A stretch of DNA of 64,000 nt from Chloroflexaceae bacterium (GTDB lineage: Bacteria > Chloroflexota > Chloroflexia > Chloroflexales > Chloroflexaceae): positions 153,858-217,857 of the forward strand of contig JANWYD010000005.1 of the NCBI GenBank assembly GCA_025057155.1, in the 5' to 3' direction. Shown piece by piece: positions 34,333 to 42,132 of this stretch; the stretch's first letter is position 1, and each line of letters starts with the position of its first letter. The position numbers and the translations under genes were made by a program. Under the pieces are notes generated by a model. The model was not told the DNA's origin and made no database searches. It saw only the letters and a program-made list of their open reading frames with translations.

Positions 34333-35430
34333 TTACCTCAGGTACGCCCCCACCTCCCCGGGATCGAAAACCGGGGTCTCGAGCAGCCGCTCGATGAAGC
34401 GGAACAGACTGCGCCGCACATCATCGGCCACATGGTACCAGAGGGGGCTGGCAATCACCAGGGCGCGCCAGATGAGGAAGGGCTGCACGACCCGTAACAG
34501 CATCTCGTCGCCTGTGTGCGCGAGGTAGGTTTGCCAGAAGATGGTCCACAGTTCATCGAAGGGCGATGCCAGAGCGCCGGAGCGTTGCAGCGAGAAGAAC
34601 AGGTAGTTGATCGCCATGGCGCTTACATCGTCGGCAGGCTCGCCCCAGGGCCCCCGGCTCCGGTCGAGCAGAGTGAAGTCTGTTCCCTCGCCGAAGAGCA
34701 CGTTAAAGGGATGGAAGTCGCCGTGGATCTGAGCGAGCCGTTCCGGGTGGGCCTTAAGGCGGTTCCGCCAGGCTACCAGGCGAGTTTCAACGCGCTCCAG
34801 CCAGGCGGGCGGGGCCAGGGCGTAGTCGGGCGGGTAACTGTCAATCAGGCCGACGATGCCTTCACCGCTGCCGAACACGTCGCGCAGGTGCCGCCGGTAG
34901 AGGGCCGGTTCATCGCGCCGGAGCTGGTGGATCTCGCTCAGGTACAGCGCCAGCGCCCGCGCCCGGGCCAGATCCGCCTCGTCCGCGCTGCCGGTTGCGA
35001 CCATGCGTTTCAGATCCTCAGCATAGATCTGTCCCTCGGCGTAGTCGGTGAGGAGAAACACCTCGCCCGCGCCGATGGAACGCAGGCCCCCGCCGGGATC
35101 GAGCACGCCCACGTCCAGGGCGCGCACGTGGCGGGGCAGGTCGTTAAAGCAGTCGTAGCTCAGGATCATATTGGCGGCGCGGTCGGCGCGCCGCTCATGA
35201 CCAAACTGGTTGGCGGCCATGGTATGCAACACGGCGCGCCGTTCTTCTCCATCGCGGCGGTAGCGGATCAACAGTGGTTCGCCGTAACCCAGGAGCTTGA
35301 GCGTGCCGGGGCGGATGCCCTCATCGGGCGGAGGGGGCGCTCCGCCCAGAGAAGCCAGTTCCAGCACCTCCACAGGCGCTCCGAAATGCTGGCTGAGGTA
35401 GGCGCCAAGCAGGACCAGTTCGAGTTCCAT
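34333..35430 (-). CDS. aminoglycoside phosphotransferase (APH)-fold kinase
   Basis: A 365-residue protein. The catalytic loop is IHGDFHPFNVLF (near residue 235) and the metal-binding Asp follows in FTLLDRSRGPW. The N-lobe ATP-binding part includes LLIRYRRDGEERRAVLHT. The fold phosphorylates small molecules or, rarely, proteins. It starts 17 bases after the HAD-HerA fusion gene and is probably co-transcribed with it and the Usp gene. Antibiotic resistance is unlikely, given the stress-gene neighbourhood. The substrate is unknown. Confidence 0.8.
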   Translation of the reverse strand: MELELVLLGAYLSQHFGAPVEVLELASLGGAPPPPDEGIRPGTLKLLGYGEPLLIRYRRDGEERRAVLHTMAANQFGHERRADRAANMILSYDCFNDLPRHVRALDVGVLDPGGGLRSIGAGEVFLLTDYAEGQIYAEDLKRMVATGSADEADLARARALALYLSEIHQLRRDEPALYRRHLRDVFGSGEGIVGLIDSYPPDYALAPPAWLERVETRLVAWRNRLKAHPERLAQIHGDFHPFNVLFGEGTDFTLLDRSRGPWGEPADDVSAMAINYLFFSLQRSGALASPFDELWTIFWQTYLAHTGDEMLLRVVQPFLIWRALVIASPLWYHVADDVRRSLFRFIERLLETPVFDPGEVGAYLR

Positions 35431-35447
35431 AAATATATCTCTCAGGA

Positions 35448-37217
35448 TTAGACCAGACTATCGAGTTCATCGTAGCGTTCGCTGACCACCGCCACCAGCG
35501 CCTGGCGGAGCGCCTCGCCCTCGAAGCGACGCCGGGCGACTTTGCCGATCTGTCGTCCCAGTTCAGGGTCGCGCAGCACCTGCGTGATCCAGCGCTCGAG
35601 GTCGCCCCGTTCCACGTGGTAGCGCAGCGAGTCCAGCGGGAGCGCGGCCAGCGCGGCGCGCAGTTCCCACAGGTTCGCCGCGCTCTCGCCAAGGTAGCGC
35701 CCCTGCCCGTCGTGAAAGTGGAAGCGCTTGTCGTAGGGCAGCGGCGCCCGCAGATACTTGTGCAGGTGCCGGATGTGCGGCACCGTGCGTGGTCGAGCGC
35801 GAAACTGCACCGGTTGGGGCGGCGCCGGATCTGCCGAGCGACTGGCCACGCACAGGTAAGCCTGGCCACGGGGCAGGTCGCCGAGAGATGGCGCCAGTTC
35901 AGCCCAGCCGGGGCAGCGCGCTAACCGGGCCGCGATGCAACGCTGCTCTTCGGGCGCGACGAGACGGGTCACCAGCCAGTGATCAATCGCCTCAAGGATA
36001 GACCGCGGCAGGCGGCTGGGCTGGTAGCTGACGATGCCAACGCCCCCTTCCCGTATCAGCCGGCAGAGGACGGTTGCGAAATCGTGCTCAGGCGACAGGC
36101 AGAAACTCTGGGCCTCGTCAATCAGCAGCCAGTGCGGCCGGCCGTGGCGCGCCCGCAGGCAAGCCAGTTCGTGGAGCAGGCCGGCTACGTAGCTCACGCG
36201 GCGCTCATGCGTCTCCAGCGACAGGTCGAGCACCAGGCTCGTCTCGGCGTACTCGCTGAGGGTCACGACGTCGCTCACCGGGGGCAGGGGCGCGCTGGCG
36301 CCGCCGAGCAGCAGGGTGTGCGGGAAGGCGCGCATAGTCCGGTAGTCGCCTTCGGGATCGATCAGGCAGATCTGGTAGCCGCGGCGCAGCAGTTCCTCCG
36401 CCAGCAGGCCGGCCAGCCAGGATTTGCCGCCGCCGCTGGCGCCGACGATGGCCAGCGCGCCATCGAGCAGCCAGAAGGGGTCGAGTTGCACGGGCGTGCG
36501 ATCAGGGCGTTCCCCGAGCGGGAGCATGCGCTCCGGGCGCTGGCGGTAGACCGGAAGTTCGTTGCGCAACAGCCGTTCGCCCAGGGCGCGGACTCCGGCG
36601 CCGTCGGGCTCCGGCAGCACCACGTCGGCCAGGGCGCGCACATCCTCGGTGGCGTTGCTCACTGCGACCGCCAGTTCAGCGCATTCGAAGAGACTGCGGT
36701 CGTTTTCCGCATCGCCGCAGGCGATGACGCTGCGGGGCGAGCGGCCCAGTTCACGCAAGGCGTAGCGCAGCCCCGTGCCTTTCGTGGCCCCCGGAGGCAG
36801 CACCATCACCGCCCCGCGGTTATACTCAACCGTCGCCCCGCCGGCCACCTCGTGCAACACCTTGAGCACTACCAGGTCGTGGGGCGTGTGGGTGGCGACA
36901 ATCGCCAGCCCCCGCTCCAGCGGCACGCCCAGATTGCTGAGCCGCTCGATCAAGGCGGGGTTGAGCCGGCCAAAGGGCAGGGTCACAATGTCGCGGTGAG
37001 GGAAGTACACCACCGCGCCGTCCTCGGCCACGATCGCGTCGAACACCTCGGCGAACGGCCCGTGCGGGGTGAAGGTCTTCAAGGTGCGGCCGGTCACCAG
37101 GAGCAGCGTCCAGTTCGCGCTCTTCAGCCGTTGCAGCAACCCCCAGGTCTCCGGCGCGACCTGCCCGTGCTCGGCCAGGGTGCCGTCGAGGTCGCAGGCC
37201 AGGGTCATGATGTGCAT
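35448..37217 (-). CDS. fusion of HAD-IIB-like phosphatase, HerA-type ATPase and DUF5752-like domain
   Basis: A 589-residue protein with three parts. Residues 1-215 are a HAD phosphatase: DLDGT (9-13), TGRTLKTF, K146, and GDAENDRSL (168-176). Residues 230-490 are a HerA/DUF87-type ATPase: GASGGGKS (259-266), Walker B LLIDEAQ (364-370) and LIREGGVGIVSYQPS. Residues about 500-589 (KRFHFHDG, SLRYHVERGDLERWI) resemble DUF5752. A nucleotide-driven motor fused to a sugar-phosphate-type phosphatase is unusual. The gene lies 9 bases after the Usp gene and 17 bases before the APH-fold kinase, so the three likely form an operon. Confidence 0.82.
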   Translation of the reverse strand: MHIMTLACDLDGTLAEHGQVAPETWGLLQRLKSANWTLLLVTGRTLKTFTPHGPFAEVFDAIVAEDGAVVYFPHRDIVTLPFGRLNPALIERLSNLGVPLERGLAIVATHTPHDLVVLKVLHEVAGGATVEYNRGAVMVLPPGATKGTGLRYALRELGRSPRSVIACGDAENDRSLFECAELAVAVSNATEDVRALADVVLPEPDGAGVRALGERLLRNELPVYRQRPERMLPLGERPDRTPVQLDPFWLLDGALAIVGASGGGKSWLAGLLAEELLRRGYQICLIDPEGDYRTMRAFPHTLLLGGASAPLPPVSDVVTLSEYAETSLVLDLSLETHERRVSYVAGLLHELACLRARHGRPHWLLIDEAQSFCLSPEHDFATVLCRLIREGGVGIVSYQPSRLPRSILEAIDHWLVTRLVAPEEQRCIAARLARCPGWAELAPSLGDLPRGQAYLCVASRSADPAPPQPVQFRARPRTVPHIRHLHKYLRAPLPYDKRFHFHDGQGRYLGESAANLWELRAALAALPLDSLRYHVERGDLERWITQVLRDPELGRQIGKVARRRFEGEALRQALVAVVSERYDELDSLV

Positions 37218-37226
37218 CGGCTTCCT

Positions 37227-38141
37227 CTACCTGGCTTCCGGCGGGCGGAACACCAGCACCGGCACGCCAGCACTGCGCAGCACTTTATCGGTGACGCTGC
37301 CGAGGAGGAGGCGGGTCAGCCCGCCGTGACCATGGGTGCTCATGGCGATCAGGTCAACTTCTCGCTCGGCGGCGCATTCCAGGATTTCGGCGATGGGCCG
37401 GCCCACCCGCACTTCAGGCGCAACGGTCAGACCTTCACCGCGCAGGCGGGTTGCTATCCGCTCCAGATCCGCAGTGGCTTGCTGCCAGGCCTGTTCCTGC
37501 GCCTCGACATCCACCATCGGTTCGACCCCGCTGACTGCGAACCCTCGCACGGCCGGCTCGATCACCCGTAGCAGGGTGTAGCGCGCGCCAACCAGGCGCC
37601 CCAGCCAGGTGGCGTGGGGGAGAATCTGCTCGGACAGCGGCGAACCGTCCAGCGGTACGAGGAAATGATGCAGCTTCGGTTCGCGAGCCAGGTCAGGCGT
37701 ACCGTCTTCAGGGTGCAGCAACAGGATTGGCGTCTTCGACAGGCGGATCATGCGGTCGGCCACGCTGCCCAGCCAGGCCCGCGCCAGGCCGCCGCGCCCG
37801 TGGGTGCTCATCACGATCAGGCTGGCGCCGATCAGATCCGCATGCTGGCAGAGGGCCTCGGCCACCGGCGCCTCCAGCAGCGTCATCGTCACCGGCCCGT
37901 TCCATAGCGTTGCGATACGGCGCGCGACATCGGCCAGATACGCCTCCTCATCCTCGCGCAACACGGCGTCTACCCGCGGGTCAACCACCGGTGCGCCGGT
38001 GGGCGCGAGCGAGGGCGCAAATAGATGGTGCACGTGGGCCAGGGCGATCTGGATGTTGCCGCGCCGGGCCAGCGTCACGGCCATTGGCAGGGCATGTTCG
38101 CCAAATGGGGAACCATCAAGAGGAACCAGGATCGTCTGCAT
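37227..38141 (-). CDS. tandem universal stress protein (two Usp domains)
   Basis: A 304-residue protein from the ATG at 38141 (GGAGGG upstream). Two Usp domains are clear: MQTILVPLDGSPFGEHALP and HHFLVPLDGSPLSEQILPHA, each ending in an ATP-binding motif: MSTHGRGGLARAWLGSVADR and MSTHGHGGLTRLLLGSVTDK. Both keep the GxxG(x9)G(S/T) pattern, so ATP binding is likely. It is the first gene of a putative operon with the HAD-HerA fusion and APH-fold kinase. Confidence 0.93.
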   Translation of the reverse strand: MQTILVPLDGSPFGEHALPMAVTLARRGNIQIALAHVHHLFAPSLAPTGAPVVDPRVDAVLREDEEAYLADVARRIATLWNGPVTMTLLEAPVAEALCQHADLIGASLIVMSTHGRGGLARAWLGSVADRMIRLSKTPILLLHPEDGTPDLAREPKLHHFLVPLDGSPLSEQILPHATWLGRLVGARYTLLRVIEPAVRGFAVSGVEPMVDVEAQEQAWQQATADLERIATRLRGEGLTVAPEVRVGRPIAEILECAAEREVDLIAMSTHGHGGLTRLLLGSVTDKVLRSAGVPVLVFRPPEAR

Positions 38142-38270
38142 CTTCGCACCCTCCGCTTCCAACCTCCACGACCGCTGGAGGCGGAAGCCGCAGGCACGCT
38201 TCAAACCAGCTTGACCGTCTGGCCCTCATCTCCACGCTGCAACGGCTCTACCGAATCAGGCATGCGTAAG

Positions 38271-38353
38271 TGTGGAGGTGTGGAGATGTGGAGTGTATGA
38301 GGATGGTTTTACAGCTCTACATCTCCACACCTCTACATCTCCACACCTCCACC
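38271..38353. repeat. inverted GTGGAGATG-type tandem tract, locus 2
   Basis: Forward units TGTGGAGGTGTGGAGATGTGG (38271-38294) and inverted CTACATCTCCACACC units (38317-38350) face each other. Same family as 32679-32780; together they bracket the stress genes from Hsp20 to Usp. Confidence 0.8.
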
Positions 38354-39107
38354 CGACCGGTCGGTTGAACCGTGGAGCATTTCTCAGGCCAGAACACGTG
38401 GGTCTGAAACATGCCTTGATCCATAGACACGCTTCCCTCCCGGACCGTCTCCTGCCACCGTCACCGTTAACGGATACGCGACGGCGGGAAGGGGCGGCAG
38501 GGAGGGAGAAGCGCACACAAAACAGGGCAGCAACCAGCAGCGAGCCGCCCCTCGTTGATCCCAGTATAGCCTGTTCTGGCGCGCTACGGCGAAAACAAAC
38601 CGATACCGGTAGGGAAGGGGTCTTTACTGGCGGCCCGCTGCTGCCCACGCGCCTGAGTGCATGGACGCTTACAACGTATTGCGTCAGAGTAACCCACTTA
38701 CCGGAACGGGTTTGCTATACTGATATGACAGTAAGCCACGCGCAGGGGTCGCGGGGGTTGCGGGGGTTGGGGAGGGCGCAACCCTTTTGCGTTCTTTACG
38801 GTCTGGGGTCGCCAGGGGCACAGCCCTGCCGGAACATCTGCTGTATGCCCGTTGTTGGCGGCGCGATCGCGGGCGGGAGCCTTAGCGGTCGTTAAAGCAA
38901 GTTTCCTGGCGTTTCCGCCCCCCTCCCAGCCTCCTCCCAACGGAGGGAGGAGCCGGACACCCTCCCCTAGCGGGGGAGGGTTGGGGAGGGGGCGGGGGTG
39001 TAGCGAAAGACTCTGTTTACAGACCAGTTAGTGAGGTCCCATCCCTCGCCGCAAAACCCTTTATCGTTCTTGAGTATGGCGACGAGTCCGCATAAGGAAT
39101 GACATAG
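38354..39107. other. gene-free stretch upstream of the DUF4878-like gene
   Basis: No convincing gene. A long plus-strand frame (38272-38895) begins in the repeat tract and has no domain. An extended -10 (TTTGCTATACT, 38711-38721) suggests transcription from about 38728. The 3' part is MITE-like element A copy 2. A small RNA or long leader is possible but unproven. Confidence 0.5.
38886..39030. repeat. MITE-like element A, copy 2 (degenerate)
   Basis: Inverted relative to 11143-11281. Shared: GTTTCCTGGC followed by TTTCCGCCCCCCTCCC, then GGAGGG and GGGGGAGGGTTGGGGAGGGG runs, then TAGCGAAA and GTTTACAGACCAG. The left terminal repeat has decayed. Confidence 0.7.
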
Positions 39108-39590
39108 ATGAACACCAACACAGCTTCCCAACAATCACTCTCCGGGGCGCGACAGGCAGGACCCAACTGGGGCCTCTGGGCGCTGGTGGGCGGGGCGGCG
39201 CTGTTGATTGTCATCGCCCTGCTTAGCATACCGCTAAGCGCGCGCCAGCAGCCCGTTTTCGCCCCGCTCTCCACGCCCGAAGGGGTTGTCCAGCGGTTTT
39301 TCGACGCTGTGTACCGTGGCGACTATGCCGCTGCGTATGGCTTTCTCAGCGCGAAAGCGCAACAGGAGCGGTCACTGGCCGAGTTTCAGAACCAGATACC
39401 CGACGTGCGCAACGGCGAGATGCGCGTGGATCGCGTCGCCATCCACGATGGCACCGCAACGGTGACAGTGACGGTCACCCGCTTCGAGCCGGGGGGCCTC
39501 TTCGGGGGCAACCAGTGGAGCACGCAGTACGATCTGCTGCTCGAGCGCGATGGCGAGAGCTGGCGCATCGTTGGCTGGTGGTTTGCCTAG
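39108..39590 (+). CDS. single-pass membrane protein with DUF4878/NTF2-like extracellular domain
   Basis: A 160-residue protein: short cytosolic N-terminus, one transmembrane helix (LWALVGGAALLIVIALLSIP), then an NTF2-like fold: VVQRFFDAVYRGDYAAAYGF, a hydrophobic core, and WRIVGWWFA at the C-terminus. Such domains often bind small ligands or act as lipoprotein-like accessory folds. No catalytic residues are visible. The stop is followed within 6 bases by a heptamer tract. Confidence 0.75.
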   Translation: MNTNTASQQSLSGARQAGPNWGLWALVGGAALLIVIALLSIPLSARQQPVFAPLSTPEGVVQRFFDAVYRGDYAAAYGFLSAKAQQERSLAEFQNQIPDVRNGEMRVDRVAIHDGTATVTVTVTRFEPGGLFGGNQWSTQYDLLLERDGESWRIVGWWFA

Positions 39591-39595
39591 GGGGA

Positions 39596-39820
39596 ATTTT
39601 GGATTTTGGATTTTAGATTTTAGATTTTGGATTGGGGGTGGCCGCGGTCGGCGTCTCGCTGGTAACAGCCAGGCTATCTGTAATACCAGGTTCTTGTGGA
39701 TACTTGCGGAATGAGTGTCGGCGAAAGGGCCTGTGAAGCCATCGTGCCGCCATTCAATTCGCAAGTGTCCACGAGAACCTGGTACAAAATCCAAAATCCA
39801 AAATCCAAAATCTAAAATCC
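39596..39820. repeat. heptamer-flanked inverted element, locus 5
   Basis: (ATTTTGG)n runs at 39596-39633; inverted (CCAAAAT)n at 39785-39820. Inside lie inverted arms TACCAGGTTCTTGTGGATAC (39684-39703) and GTGTCCACGAGAACCTGGTA (39765-39784). The composite could fold into one long cruciform. It separates the DUF4878-like and DUF5671 genes. Confidence 0.85.
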
Positions 39821-39835
39821 GTGAGGAGCGCGTCC

Positions 39836-41644
39836 ATGGCAATCCAGGTGGCGCGACGGCTCTATCTCTATGTCGCGGCCTTCATCGGGTTGCAAATGCT
39901 CGGTGCCGGGACGTCCGCGCTGCTGGCCTTTATTGTCGAGCGCTGGCTCGGCGGCCCTCCAATCGGCGCCGAAGGCGCAGTGTTGCGCCTGGCGGGCGCT
40001 GTGGCGCTGGTAGTGGTCGGTATGCCCCTGTGGGTTGGCCACTGGCTGTTTATCCGCCGCGATGCCGCCCGGCCCGAAGGTCAGGCTTCGCCGCTGCGCC
40101 GGCTGTACCTCTACGCGGTGCTGCTTGTCGCGGCCCTTGGCGCCCTGATGGCCAGCCGCGAGGCCCTGGCCCTGGCTCTCACAGCGATGGGGCAGGACGG
40201 CGCGGCTCTTGCGCTCGTCGCGCCGCTGGCAACCGCGCTGGTGTGCGGCGTGATCTGGGCGGCCCACTGGCGCGTCACTGGCGCCGACCGCGTCCAGGTG
40301 GAGCGTAGCGGCCCCAACGCGACCCTGCGCCGCTGGTACATGGTCTTGATACTCTGGGTGAGCCTGGCGCTGGCAGCGTTCGGAGCGGGCGCACTGATCA
40401 ATGTCCTGCTCCAGCGCTTCGGTTTCGGTCAGCCTCTCCTGACTGTGCAGGTATTGGATAGCATCGCTACGCTGGCGATCGGGTTGAGCTTCTGGCTGGC
40501 CCACGAACTGTGGTCGCGCCGCCTGGTCCGTGTTGCCGGTCCGCTCCGGGCCGATGAACTCGCCTCGAGCTTGCGGCAGGTCTACCTGGCGCTGGTTATC
40601 GTTGGCGCCCTGATCGCTTCCCTGACTGGTCTGACCGCGCTCCTGGCCGCCACATTTCGGCTGCTGTGGGGTCTGGAGACCTGGCCGGGCGCCTTTGCCG
40701 CCCAGACGACGGCAGTCGCGGCCCTCGCCGTGGCCCTGCCGGTGTTATTCTACCATCGCGAGCAGATGGTGCTGACGGCGCGCTTCAGCGGCGCCGAGGA
40801 GCGAGTCGGCGCCGCCCGGCGCCTGATCAGCTACCTGGTCGCCGCGGTCAGCCTGGTGGCGCTGTACTTCGGTCTGAGCGGGCTGATCGCCACCCTGCTG
40901 CGGAGCCGGCTCAGTGCAGAGGTGGTCGGCGACATTGGCCGCCAGGCATTGAGCTGGTACATGGCTACGACCATCGTTACTCTGCCGGTCTACGGGCTGG
41001 CCAGCCGCTGGAACGAGCGTCTGGCCCGCAGCAGCGCCGAGGAGGAACGGGCGGTCATCCGGCGCATCTATCTGTACGCCGGCCTGCTCTTCGGGGTGAT
41101 CGCCGCAGTGGTCGCCCTGACGCAGTGCATTCGACTGCTGCTGGTGACGCTCCTCGGCCAGGGTGGGCCGGGGGTAGTCGCGCAGATCAGTGAACTGGCG
41201 GGCTATGCCGTTCTGGGCGCGGCGATCGCCGTGGCCTACGCGGCCGGGCTGCGACGGGCCGGCGCGGCGCGCGGCAGCCTCGGCGCAGGTTGGCGGGTTG
41301 GCATCGTGGCCGGCGAGTCGCTCCGCGAGCATCTGGTGGCGGCCCTGGGTCATGAGTTGCCCGGCGCCACGTTGATCGTCTGCGATGAGCGCGAGGTCCT
41401 GGAGCGCCACGCCAGCCTGGCCGGGGCCGATCTGCTGATCCTCTCTCTGGCGGCCTGGGCCGACCCGGCTCTGGCGACCGTGCCCGCGCCACGGCTGTTG
41501 CTGGCCGCCGCGCCGCCGGATGTGACCCTGGTGGGCGCGCGTCGCGATGGCCCGGCCCTGGCGCGCGAGGCGGCGCGCAAGGCGCGGGCGGCGTATCTGG
41601 CGCGTCCCGCCGCAGGCAAGGCGCTGGCGCAAAGCGCGTCGTAG
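39836..41644 (+). CDS. DUF5671 membrane protein with six helix-pair repeats and a C-terminal soluble domain
   Basis: A 602-residue protein from the ATG at 39836 (GAGGAG upstream). Six repeats of two helices each begin with variants of RRLYLY: RRLYLYVAAFIGLQ, RRLYLYAVLLVAAL, RRWYMVLILWVSLA, RQVYLALVIVGALI, RRLISYLVAAVSLV and RRIYLYAGLLFGV. This is the DUF5671 pattern. A C-terminal domain (about 490-590; RVGIVAGESLREHLVAALG, ADLLILSLAAW) looks like an alpha/beta fold with an ILSL strand. No known function is assigned to the family. Confidence 0.8.
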   Translation: MAIQVARRLYLYVAAFIGLQMLGAGTSALLAFIVERWLGGPPIGAEGAVLRLAGAVALVVVGMPLWVGHWLFIRRDAARPEGQASPLRRLYLYAVLLVAALGALMASREALALALTAMGQDGAALALVAPLATALVCGVIWAAHWRVTGADRVQVERSGPNATLRRWYMVLILWVSLALAAFGAGALINVLLQRFGFGQPLLTVQVLDSIATLAIGLSFWLAHELWSRRLVRVAGPLRADELASSLRQVYLALVIVGALIASLTGLTALLAATFRLLWGLETWPGAFAAQTTAVAALAVALPVLFYHREQMVLTARFSGAEERVGAARRLISYLVAAVSLVALYFGLSGLIATLLRSRLSAEVVGDIGRQALSWYMATTIVTLPVYGLASRWNERLARSSAEEERAVIRRIYLYAGLLFGVIAAVVALTQCIRLLLVTLLGQGGPGVVAQISELAGYAVLGAAIAVAYAAGLRRAGAARGSLGAGWRVGIVAGESLREHLVAALGHELPGATLIVCDEREVLERHASLAGADLLILSLAAWADPALATVPAPRLLLAAAPPDVTLVGARRDGPALAREAARKARAAYLARPAAGKALAQSAS

Positions 41645-41647
41645 CTC

Positions 41648-41697
41648 CTCACCCTCCCGCGCCGAGCGCCGCGAGGCGGGGGAGGGTGAGGAGGGGC
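41648..41697. repeat. CTCACCCTCCC...GGGAGGGTGAG hairpin
   Basis: An inverted pair of C/G-run sequences just after the DUF5671 stop; a similar pair lies at 63871-63958. It probably terminates or insulates that gene. Confidence 0.55.
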
Positions 41698-41836
41698 GCC
41701 CCTGCCTCCTGGAAGAGGGCGGGGAAGCCTGAGTTCCTTACACCCCTGCCCGGAGGGCGGGCCTGAGAGGGCATGTCTCTCCCAGGAAAACTCTTTACAA
41801 CCCGTTGGCGCGCGGCGCAGCCGGGCGGGAGGGTCT

Positions 41837-42006
41837 TCTCAGGCGTAGGGTTTTCCGGCGCATCCTCGCGTCGCATGCGCCATCCGGGACATTGGGACGC
41901 CCAACTCCCCCTCTCTCGCGAGCGGGAGAGGGGGACGGGGGTAAGGACCGTAAGCGCATTGGAATGCCGAAAACCCCTTCTCGCTCGAAAAACCCTGCAC
42001 CTGAGA
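41837..42006. repeat. MITE-like element B, copy 2 with flanking direct repeats
   Basis: Reverse complement of 15145-15320, ending in TCTCAGGCGTAGGGTTTTCC and the inverse CTCAGGTGCAGGGTTTTT. A longer unit ACAACCCGTTGGC-N2-GCGGCGCAGCCG flanks both sides (near 41800 and 42050), like a target-adjacent duplication. No gene occurs in 41645-42132. Confidence 0.8.
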
Positions 42007-42132
42007 GGCGGGAGGGTCCGGGAGCGCCCGGCTCGTCCAGGAACAAACCTGACAACCCGTTGGCATGCGGCGCAGCCGTGTGGGAGGGCCTGGGCCTCTC
42101 AGCCTGGCGTGCACGGTTCAGGGAGCTAACAA

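Noticed and set aside
34333..35430. Antibiotic-resistance phosphotransferase
   Set aside because: The APH fold is broad; its operon with stress proteins argues against a resistance role.
35979..37571. 530-residue plus-strand frame
   Set aside because: Antisense to the HAD-HerA fusion and Usp genes; no domain.
38272..38895. 207-residue frame in the gap after Usp
   Set aside because: It begins in the GTGGAGATG tandem tract, has no ribosome site and no domain.
14984..39820. Heptamer tracts considered as CRISPR arrays
   Set aside because: Units are contiguous with no spacers and no cas genes are present.
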